Shown here piece after piece: positions 7,289 to 13,040 of a DNA stretch of 13,040 bases. The notes below the pieces were generated by a model that did not search any database, had not been told where the DNA came from, and saw only the letters and a list, made by a program, of their open reading frames with translations. Both the position numbers and the translations under genes were made by a program. The DNA comes from an uncultured Arcobacter sp. (GTDB lineage: Bacteria > Campylobacterota > Campylobacteria > Campylobacterales > Arcobacteraceae), in assembly GCA_913054415.1 (NCBI GenBank), contig CAJXII010000027.1:1-13040 (forward strand), written 5' to 3'. How positions within the stretch are numbered: position 1 is the stretch's first letter; each line of letters starts with the position of its first letter.

Positions 7289-7865
7289 TATTATAGAACA
7301 AGGATTTAGACCAATAGCGGTATTTTTTGCTTTAGCTGTTGTATTTGAGTTATTTATATCTGATTTTTTGGGTGGATTGTTTTTAATATTAACAATAGCT
7401 ACTATTTGGATATATAGAAAAAATAATCACAAAATTACTAAAGATACAAATCATATCTTGTCACCAATAGATGGTAAGATACAAGCGATAGACTTTGATG
7501 ACAAACACTACTATATCTATATAGATGTCAATCTATGCAATGAACATATATTAAAAGCACCCGTAAAAGGTGATATGAAAATATTGTCATATAAAAATGG
7601 AACTAATTTAGATAGCTATAGTTTTAAAGCAAGAAAATTAAATAATCAAGCAACAATCCAAATAGCAAATATTCAACTTTATCTCCTTAGTGGAGTGTGC
7701 AATAATAAGATATCGATAAAGAAAAAGGAAAAAGTAAAACAAGGTAAAGCAATAGGTTTATTTTTTCAAGGAACTATTATTATGCAAATTCCTAAAGAGT
7801 TAAATCTAAAAGTGAATATTGCGGATAAAATAAACTATGCTAATATAATCGCAACTCTTAAATAA
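7275..7865 (+). CDS. Short phosphatidylserine-decarboxylase-like membrane protein, expected pyruvoyl Ser replaced by Thr
   Basis: A 196-residue protein with two closely spaced membrane helices (about 13-29 and 31-46) followed by a beta-rich domain that resembles short (archaeal/bacterial) phosphatidylserine decarboxylases. Visible landmarks are SPIDGKI (63-69, catalytic-type Asp66), NEHILKAPVKG (89-99, His91, matching the VHVNRAPVDG motif) and VKQGKAIGLFFQGT (154-167), which aligns with the GMIRFGS autocleavage site. The Ser that becomes the pyruvoyl group is Thr167 here. Family members decarboxylate phosphatidylserine to phosphatidylethanolamine; with Thr at this place activity is doubtful, and the product may be a lipid-related non-enzyme. 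The ATG lies inside the ftsH end. In H. pylori the equivalent place (HP1070) is followed by pssA; here leuA follows. Family assignment is by motif only. Confidence 0.7.
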   Translation: MKKFSIIEQGFRPIAVFFALAVVFELFISDFLGGLFLILTIATIWIYRKNNHKITKDTNHILSPIDGKIQAIDFDDKHYYIYIDVNLCNEHILKAPVKGDMKILSYKNGTNLDSYSFKARKLNNQATIQIANIQLYLLSGVCNNKISIKKKEKVKQGKAIGLFFQGTIIMQIPKELNLKVNIADKINYANIIATLK

Positions 7866-7873
7866 GAGTTTTT
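7853..7873 (+). terminator. Weak hairpin with T-run over the psd-like stop codon
   Basis: A perfect inverted repeat, AACTCTTA (7853-7860) and TAAGAGTT (7863-7870), separated by AA and running into a short T tract (869-873). A real loop would need the inner pairs open, leaving a six-base stem with only two G-C pairs. It contains the psd-like stop codon and ends 17 bases before leuA, leaving little room for a separate leuA promoter. It could be a weak terminator that lowers leuA and channel transcription, or a chance palindrome. Confidence 0.4.
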
Positions 7874-7890
7874 ATAAATAAGGTAAAATT

Positions 7891-9444
7891 ATGCAAGATA
7901 ACAAAATTATAATATTTGATACGACATTAAGAGATGGGGAGCAATCTCCTGGTGCTTCTATGAATACAGCAGAGAAAATTCAAATCGCTCAACAGTTAGA
8001 AAATCTAAGAGTAGATGTGATAGAAGCAGGATTTGCTGCAGCTAGTCCAGGTGATTTTGATGCTATATCACAAATCGCACAAACAATAGAAAAAAGTTCT
8101 ATTTGTTCTTTGGCTAGAGCAGTTGATAGTGATATTAAAGCAGCTGGTAATGCAATAGAAAAAGCAAAACTAAAAAGGATACATACTTTTATAGCTACAA
8201 GTCCTATACATATGAAGTATAAGCTAAAAATGTCTCCCGATGAAGTGATAAAAAGAGCAGTAGCAGCGGTGCAATATGCTAAAACATTTGTAGATGATGT
8301 AGAGTTTTCACTAGAAGATGCTTGTAGAAGTGATATAAGTTTTATGAAAGAGATCACTCAAGCAGTAATTGAAGTTGGTGCAAAAACTATAAACTTACCA
8401 GATACTGTTGGATATCTATTGCCTACAGAGATTTATGATATGGTAAAAGAGATGGTTAAGTTTATAGATAATAAAGCAATAGTATCTTTACATAACCACA
8501 ACGATTTAGGTTTAGCTGTAGCAAATACTTTAGCAGGTATTAGTGCTGGTGCTAGACAAGTAGAATGCACCATAAATGGTTTGGGTGAAAGAGCTGGAAA
8601 TGCTGCTATGGAAGAGATAGTTATGGCATTGAAAACTAGAAAAGATATGTTTAATGGTATAGATACAAATATCAATACAAAAGAGATATATACAGCTTCA
8701 AAAATGGTAGCTACAATTACAGGGATTGAACCACAACCAAATAAAGCAATAGTAGGTAAAAATGCTTTTGCACACGAAAGTGGAATACATCAAGATGGTG
8801 TTTTAAAACATCAAGAGACCTATGAGATTATGAAACCTGAAGATATAGGGATATATCAAGATACATCTATTGTATTAGGAAAACACTCTGGTCGTGCTGC
8901 TTTTAAAGATAAGTTGATACATTTGGGATTTACAAATATTGTAGATGATGAATTAAATGCTTCATTTGAGAGATTTAAAATATTGTGTGATAAGAAAAAA
9001 GATATTACAGATGATGATATCCGTATGATAATGACAGATGAAAAACTAAACAACAATAAAACTTATGAGGTGTTATCTGTTCAAATATCAGATTGTTCAA
9101 ATGGTGTTCCAAGTGCAGTTGTAACTATCAAACACAACGATAAAACAATTACTGATGCTAGTATTGGTGATGGTGCTATGGATGCTATATTTAAAACTAT
9201 AGATAGGATTACAAATTATCATGGAACTTTGATAGATTATAAAGTAAAATCAGTAAGTGAGGGTAAAGATGCTTTGGCAAAAGTAACTTGTAAAGTAACT
9301 TTTAATGATCAAAACCCACCAATGATAGGTCATGGTCTTAGTCTTGATACAATGATAGCAAGTGCTAGAGCTTATATAGGAGCATTGAATAGTTACTTAT
9401 CTATGAAAGATATGTTACAAAGAGATTCACAACATCAGGTATAA
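7891..9444 (+). CDS. leuA: 2-isopropylmalate synthase
   Basis: LeuA condenses acetyl-CoA with 2-ketoisovalerate to 2-isopropylmalate, the committed step of leucine synthesis. The 517 residues match the bacterial form. The N-terminal TIM barrel shows DTTLRDGEQSPGASMN (10 on), the divalent-metal histidines in LHNHNDLGLAVANT (H201, H203), NGLGERAGNA (229-238) and NAFAHESGIHQDGVLKH (291 on). A linker leads to the C-terminal regulatory domain (about 385-517), with DASIGDGAMDAIF and the final GHGLSLDTMIASARAYIGALN, where leucine feedback binds in the family. AAGG stands upstream of the ATG. In this operon it follows the psd-like gene, and no other leu gene is in the window. It is a complete gene with no sign of damage. 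Confidence 0.97.
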   Translation: MQDNKIIIFDTTLRDGEQSPGASMNTAEKIQIAQQLENLRVDVIEAGFAAASPGDFDAISQIAQTIEKSSICSLARAVDSDIKAAGNAIEKAKLKRIHTFIATSPIHMKYKLKMSPDEVIKRAVAAVQYAKTFVDDVEFSLEDACRSDISFMKEITQAVIEVGAKTINLPDTVGYLLPTEIYDMVKEMVKFIDNKAIVSLHNHNDLGLAVANTLAGISAGARQVECTINGLGERAGNAAMEEIVMALKTRKDMFNGIDTNINTKEIYTASKMVATITGIEPQPNKAIVGKNAFAHESGIHQDGVLKHQETYEIMKPEDIGIYQDTSIVLGKHSGRAAFKDKLIHLGFTNIVDDELNASFERFKILCDKKKDITDDDIRMIMTDEKLNNNKTYEVLSVQISDCSNGVPSAVVTIKHNDKTITDASIGDGAMDAIFKTIDRITNYHGTLIDYKVKSVSEGKDALAKVTCKVTFNDQNPPMIGHGLSLDTMIASARAYIGALNSYLSMKDMLQRDSQHQV

Positions 9445-9451
9445 AATATAG

Positions 9452-11047
9452 ATGATAGAAAAATATATATTAAAATTCGCATATTTTTTAGAAAGATCTG
9501 ATAGATACTATAATGTTAAACATTTTGTTTATCAATTTTTAGAAGATCCACACTCTAAAAAGAAAAAGTATTTTGACTTTTTTATGATATTTTTAGTGCT
9601 AAGCACTATAGGAATTTTAATATATGAAGTAAATCATCCACCTCTTCCTGCTTTAAATGATTATGAAATTATAGCTGTTGGTGTATTTATATTAGAATGG
9701 CTTGGTAGATTTTGGGTTATATCTCATAGTCATAAACAAATAATAAAAGATTATGAAAAATCACAACTAATAAATCAGCCTTTTGAATTAAAAAAGTCAA
9801 TTAAAAAAATTATAAAAATAAAATTGAATTTTATTTTTTCACCTATGTCTATAATAGATCTTATGGCAATACTACCATCATATAGACCTCTTAGAATTTT
9901 AAGAATTTTGATGCTATTTAGAATATTTAAACTTCTAAGATATGCAAATAGTATAAAACAATTCAGTGATGTATTTATAGAGAAAAAATTTGAATTCTTT
10001 ACATTATCTATTATGTTTATGATGGCGATTGCATTTGGTTCAACTATAATATTTTTATATGAAGGATCAGGAGTTAATGATCATATTCATTCATTTTTTG
10101 ATGCAGTTTATTGGGCAGTAATTACTATATCAACTGTTGGATTTGGGGATATTAGTCCTGTGACAATACAAGGAAGAATAGCTACAATTTTCCTTGTAAT
10201 TGGTGGATTGAGTGTTATTGCATTTTTTACATCAATAGTTACTACTGCTTTAGGTGAAAAAATTATCGCTTTAAAAGAGGAAAAAATTATAGGTGAAGCA
10301 AATTCATTAAAAAACTTTATTATCATTTGTGGATATGGTCAAATGGGAAAAGCTTTAGCCAAAGAGTTTTTATCTATTAAACAAGCTTTTATAGTAATAG
10401 ATTATAATAATGATATGTTGGTTCATGCTACAGAACAACAAATATTATCTATAAAAGGGGATGCAACAGATCCAGATTTCTTATCAAATGTTGGAATAAA
10501 TAAAGGTGCTAGTAGTATTATAGCATTAACAAATGATGATGCAGTAAATTTATCTATTGTTCTAACTGCTAGGGCTTTAAATCAAAATATAAATATTATA
10601 GCAAGGGCAAATGATACTAATATAGAAGATAAACTATCACTTGCTGGAGCTAATCATGTGATCGCTGCAAATGATATAGCTTCATTGATTGCTACAGAAT
10701 ATATTGGGCAACCAATTGCATTTAATGCCATAGATGATATTTTGCTAGATAATGAGGGTGCAGTTATGACTGAAGTTGATATTGTCGAAAATTCACCTTA
10801 TATAGGAAAGAAGCTAGATATTATTGATTTTGAGAATTATAATTTTACACTTATAGGTATTATTCAATCAACTAAAAATAATAGTTTTAAGTTTAATCCA
10901 CACAAAGATCAATATATTATCCAACCAAAAGATATTTTTATTGTAATTGGATATGAAGAAGTTATAGCCAAATTTAAAGTTGATCTATTAACCAAACATG
11001 CTTCAAAAAAAGATTTTATCACAAAAGAGCCAGATAATGAAAAATAA
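9452..11047 (+). CDS. Voltage-sensor-type potassium channel with C-terminal RCK (TrkA-N/TrkA-C) domains
   Basis: A 531-residue inner-membrane protein with six membrane segments: S1 about 41-60, S2 71-92, S3 about 126-142, an S4 with regularly placed basic residues (R145, R148, R151, R157, K160, R163), S5 182-203 and S6 245-267. Between S5 and S6 is the K+ selectivity filter TVGFG (228-232). The cytoplasmic part is an RCK-N Rossmann domain (about 289-405) with an intact GYGQMG nucleotide loop (294-299), then a TrkA-C-like domain (about 440-515). The design is that of Kch- and BK-like channels, in which RCK rings gate K+ flow. The S4 pattern suggests voltage sensing, which is inference. It starts seven bases after leuA with GG from the leuA end as the only ribosome-binding signal, and overlaps the next RCK gene by 11 bases. 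Confidence 0.92.
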   Translation: MIEKYILKFAYFLERSDRYYNVKHFVYQFLEDPHSKKKKYFDFFMIFLVLSTIGILIYEVNHPPLPALNDYEIIAVGVFILEWLGRFWVISHSHKQIIKDYEKSQLINQPFELKKSIKKIIKIKLNFIFSPMSIIDLMAILPSYRPLRILRILMLFRIFKLLRYANSIKQFSDVFIEKKFEFFTLSIMFMMAIAFGSTIIFLYEGSGVNDHIHSFFDAVYWAVITISTVGFGDISPVTIQGRIATIFLVIGGLSVIAFFTSIVTTALGEKIIALKEEKIIGEANSLKNFIIICGYGQMGKALAKEFLSIKQAFIVIDYNNDMLVHATEQQILSIKGDATDPDFLSNVGINKGASSIIALTNDDAVNLSIVLTARALNQNINIIARANDTNIEDKLSLAGANHVIAANDIASLIATEYIGQPIAFNAIDDILLDNEGAVMTEVDIVENSPYIGKKLDIIDFENYNFTLIGIIQSTKNNSFKFNPHKDQYIIQPKDIFIVIGYEEVIAKFKVDLLTKHASKKDFITKEPDNEK

Positions 11048-11738
11048 AATTATAATATATAGTTTTAGTAATGTTGCACAACATATAGCTATGCTACTAC
11101 AAAAAAAATCATACAAGGTAATTATTGTAGAGGATGATCCTATTTTAGTTCAAAAAGCAAGAGATAATAATTTTGAAGTTAAAGATATATCGCTAATGGA
11201 GGATGATAATATTAAAGAGGTTGGTCTTGCAAATGATGATGTAAGGGCATTTTTTTGTTTAGGTGAAGATAGAAATAAAAATCTATTTATTACACTAAGT
11301 GTACGAAAACTTAACAAAGATGTTAAAATCATATCTGTAACCTCTACTGAACAACAAGATAAAGTTATGCTTTTAGCTGGAGCAGATCGAGTTATTAATC
11401 CTTATGAAATCGGAGCTTTAAGAATATTTAAACTTTTGCATAAACCATTAATTTTAGAGGTGATGGATAATATACTATTTAGTAAAACTGATATTGAAGT
11501 GTTGGAATTAACTATCAAAAAAGGATCTATTTTTGATGGTGTTTATTTAGATGAGTTAAAAATAATCAATAGACAAAATGTAGTGATATTGGGTATCCAA
11601 GATAAAGAATTAAGCGATAAATTTATTTTTTTCTCTACGGGAATTAATCATAAAATTGATGAGGGAGATACATTGGTTGTATTAGGTCATAAAAAAGATT
11701 TAGAACAATTTCAAGAGTTTGTGCATAGTATTATATAA
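11037..11738 (+). CDS. Stand-alone RCK/TrkA-like protein with a degenerate nucleotide loop
   Basis: A 233-residue cytoplasmic protein with a Rossmann-type TrkA-N/RCK domain (about 1-115) and a TrkA-C-like domain (about 140-225, ending DEGDTLVVLGHKKDLEQF, typical of the family). Such proteins regulate K+ channels or Trk/Ktr uptake by binding NAD(H) or ATP. The first strand reads KIIIYSFSNVAQHIA, so the usual G-x-G-x-x-G is S9-x-S11-x-x-A14; the acid after the second strand (VIIVED) remains. Together with the adjacent channel it could form mixed gating rings; that is inference from position. An in-frame start exists at 10998, but it would overlap the channel gene by 50 bases and add 13 residues ahead of the conserved first strand, so I choose ATG 11037. 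The stop overlaps the convergent TIGR02757 gene by 8 bases. Confidence 0.85.
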   Translation: MKNKIIIYSFSNVAQHIAMLLQKKSYKVIIVEDDPILVQKARDNNFEVKDISLMEDDNIKEVGLANDDVRAFFCLGEDRNKNLFITLSVRKLNKDVKIISVTSTEQQDKVMLLAGADRVINPYEIGALRIFKLLHKPLILEVMDNILFSKTDIEVLELTIKKGSIFDGVYLDELKIINRQNVVILGIQDKELSDKFIFFSTGINHKIDEGDTLVVLGHKKDLEQFQEFVHSII

Positions 11739-12498
11739 TCTTCTCTTGACCTAATCGATATATAGCAAAGTCATATTTTATAGGATCATTGCAATCAAAC
11801 TCTTTTAGTTTTTCAGTAATAAGTATAGCTGATTTTAGATCATAAGTTTTTCTAGTTAATAAACCGAGTTTTTGTGATACTTTAAAAGTATGAGTATCTA
11901 GTGGTAGAATCAAATCTTTTTTATCAATATATTTCCACAATCCCATATCAAGATTATCATACCTTACCATCCATCTTAGAAACATATTATATCTTTTGTA
12001 AGGGCTATTGCCTATGAGTTTGATTTGATTGTTTTTATCTTTTTTTAACTCTTTACCTACTAAAAATTTATACCCATTGCTTTTGTAATCATAGATATTT
12101 AAAATATGAGTGATTATAGACTCTATCCCTTCTAAAACATCACTATTTTTATCATATCCTATTTTAAAAATTTCCTCTAAAGAGAACTCTTTTTTTAATC
12201 TACAAATTGCTATAAATATAGCTATAATATCGTTTGAATTTTGAAAACGATAATAATATTTTGTCAATCCTTTTTTGATCTTATCTTCACTTTGATCTAG
12301 TAGGTCAAAATCTAAACTATCAAGAAACTTCACTATTTGGTGTGCATTACCATAAGCAAATAATGCACATATTAAGGAGATATACTCATCTTGATATTTT
12401 TTTGCTACCATTAGTGGATCAGGTTTATCATAACTTAGTTCTACTATTGTATCTCTATATTTTAATTCTTTATCTAAAAGTTGTTTTATATTATCCAT
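11731..12498 (-). CDS. TIGR02757 (DUF2400) family protein
   Basis: A 255-residue soluble protein of a family found mainly in Campylobacterota and Bacteroidetes and of unproven function. Recognisable blocks are the N-terminal helix with YISLICALFAYGN (39 on), FLRWMVRYDNLDMGLWKYI (173 on), the most conserved stretch LPLDTHTFKVSQKLGLL (198-214) and DPIKYDFAIYRLGQ (238-251). The DTH-x-x-x-V-x-x-K-L-G-L pattern resembles the VDTHV-x-R-V segment carrying the catalytic Asp of endonuclease III-type (HhH-GPD) glycosylases, so a link to DNA repair is possible but not shown. An in-frame start at 12552 exists, but it would run across the promoter and start of the divergent dehydrogenase gene; ATG 12498 begins the conserved part. 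The gene is convergent with the K+ operon. Confidence 0.85.
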   Translation of the reverse strand: MDNIKQLLDKELKYRDTIVELSYDKPDPLMVAKKYQDEYISLICALFAYGNAHQIVKFLDSLDFDLLDQSEDKIKKGLTKYYYRFQNSNDIIAIFIAICRLKKEFSLEEIFKIGYDKNSDVLEGIESIITHILNIYDYKSNGYKFLVGKELKKDKNNQIKLIGNSPYKRYNMFLRWMVRYDNLDMGLWKYIDKKDLILPLDTHTFKVSQKLGLLTRKTYDLKSAILITEKLKEFDCNDPIKYDFAIYRLGQEKII

Positions 12499-12502
12499 AA
12501 GA

Positions 12503-12508
12503 TATAAT
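12503..12508 (+). promoter_or_regulatory. -10 box (TATAAT) of the short-chain dehydrogenase pseudogene
   Basis: A perfect TATAAT lies in the 34-base gap between the divergent TIGR02757 and dehydrogenase starts. Transcription would begin near 12515, leaving a leader of less than 20 bases that holds the Shine-Dalgarno AAGGA (12523-12527) five bases before the TTG start at 12533. No clear -35 is visible, and the upstream side would lie inside the TIGR02757 gene. Read in reverse, the same box (TATTAT/ATTATA) could serve the divergent gene. Confidence 0.5.
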
Positions 12509-12532
12509 ACCAAAAAATTTTTAAGGATCACT

Positions 12533-12990
12533 TTGCAAACTATTTTAATCACAGGTTGTTCAAAAGGGATAGGACTTCAACTTTATATTTAAAACAACAA
12601 GGCTTCAATATATATGCAACAGTAAAAAATAGATCTGATATTGATCAACTAAAATCATTAGGATTAAATACCTATTATTTAGATGTTACAGATATAAAAT
12701 CTATACAAGATACTATAAATACCATCATCTCAAAAGAGAAAAGTTTAGATGTGGTATTTAACAATGCTGGATTTGGACAACCTGGTGCTATTGAAGATAT
12801 ATCTACAAAGATACTAAAAGAGCAGTTTGAAACAAATCTTTTTGGGTTGCATAGTGTTACTCTTGAGGCTTTAAAAGTGATGAAAGCTCAAGGATATGGT
12901 AAGATTATTCAACATAGTTCAGTTTTGGGATTAGTATCTTTGAAATTCAGAGGTGCTTACAATGCAAGTAAATATGCAATAGAAGTATAA
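12533..12990 (+). pseudogene. Short-chain dehydrogenase/reductase, frameshifted near the start and truncated by an insertion
   Basis: SDR enzymes are NAD(P)-dependent oxidoreductases of about 250-280 residues. The true start is TTG 12533 (AAGGA upstream), giving L/M-QTILITGCSKGIGLQ with the TGxxxGIG cofactor loop; this frame then stops at 12590-12592. The rest is one frame away, from about 12580: TLYLKQQGFNIYATV, the NNAGFG motif, the catalytic Ser in HSSVLG and the catalytic YNASK. Compared with the usual GIGLxTALxLKxQGF, one residue plus one base is missing, which fits a single 4-base deletion near 12580. The frame ends abruptly at YAIEV-stop (12990), where SDRs continue for about 100 more residues, at the junction with insertion-sequence-like DNA. 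It is therefore damaged twice. The substrate is unknown. Translation of the rear part from internal TTG 12556 would lack the cofactor loop. Confidence 0.85.
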
Positions 12991-13040
12991 TGTCCCCCTT
13001 TGTCAAGACCAATATCAGATTTCTTTTTATTCCACCTCTT
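12991..13040. mobile_element. Probable terminal inverted repeat of a second insertion sequence (IS3-like)
   Basis: The dehydrogenase homology stops at about 12985-12990, and the sequence then begins TGTCCCCCTTTGTCAAGACC. A TG start, a C-run and an AGACC-type core are typical of the terminal repeats of IS3-family elements. Only 50 bases are present, so neither a transposase nor the second end can be seen, and the element's orientation is unknown. It does not resemble the IS630 end at the left side of the window. Family assignment rests on pattern memory alone; the junction itself is better supported than the family. Confidence 0.5.

Noticed and set aside
7989..8357. 122-codon open frame antisense to leuA
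   Set aside because: It lies wholly inside a strongly conserved gene in another frame, has low-complexity hydrophobic composition and no recognisable domain; it is a shadow frame.
10998..11036. Longer start for the second RCK protein (13 extra residues)
   Set aside because: It would overlap the channel gene by 50 bases and has no better ribosome-binding site; ATG 11037 sits just before the conserved first beta strand.
12499..12552. Longer N-terminus for the TIGR02757 protein
   Set aside because: The added 18 residues are hydrophobic, lie over the TATAAT, Shine-Dalgarno and start of the divergent dehydrogenase, and do not belong to the conserved family region.
1..13040. CRISPR array, defence system, tRNA or rRNA
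   Set aside because: No regularly spaced repeats, no tRNA-like cloverleaf or conserved rRNA stretch, and no defence-type domains were seen; nearly all bases are accounted for by the listed genes.

Overview
The window is AT-rich chromosomal DNA from a bacterium that is most likely a member of the Campylobacterota (the former Epsilonproteobacteria). The evidence is the gene content and order: enolase followed by a small FtsB-like membrane protein and an AMIN-domain protein, then prmA and ftsH with a short phosphatidylserine-decarboxylase-like gene after ftsH, a TIGR02757 (DUF2400) protein, and a MoeA with the GLPGFAYS motif. The genus cannot be fixed by eye; a Sulfurimonas-, Sulfurovum- or Arcobacter-like organism is possible.

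Layout. (1) Positions 1 to about 225 are the tail of an IS630-family insertion sequence, with the C-terminus of its DDE transposase. (2) About 225 to 2104, minus strand: moeA (molybdenum cofactor synthesis), then an orphan periplasmic solute-binding protein whose C-terminus has been cut off and replaced by codons from the IS630 end. (3) 2264 to 11738, plus strand: nine tightly packed genes, eno, ftsB-like, AMIN protein, prmA, ftsH, psd-like, leuA, a voltage-sensor-type K+ channel with RCK domains, and a second stand-alone RCK/TrkA protein. Spacings run from overlaps of 1 to 14 bases to gaps of at most 25 bases, so this looks like one long transcription unit, perhaps with partial termination before leuA. 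(4) 11731 to 12498, minus strand: a TIGR02757-family protein that overlaps the operon end convergently. (5) 12533 to 12990, plus strand: a short-chain dehydrogenase pseudogene broken by a frameshift near its start and cut off in the middle. It is followed by what looks like the terminal inverted repeat of a second, different insertion sequence (12991 to the end).

The central operon is housekeeping: glycolysis (Eno), envelope and division (FtsB-like, AMIN), ribosome modification (PrmA), membrane proteolysis (FtsH), a lipid-related protein, leucine synthesis (LeuA) and K+ flux (channel plus RCK protein). I see no defence system, CRISPR array, tRNA, rRNA or complete mobile element. The points that stand out are the IS-driven gene decay at both edges, a decarboxylase-like protein whose expected pyruvoyl-forming Ser is Thr, an RCK protein whose glycine-rich nucleotide loop is lost beside a channel that keeps it, a poly-Asn N-terminus on FtsH, and the joining of two gene clusters that lie apart in Helicobacter pylori.
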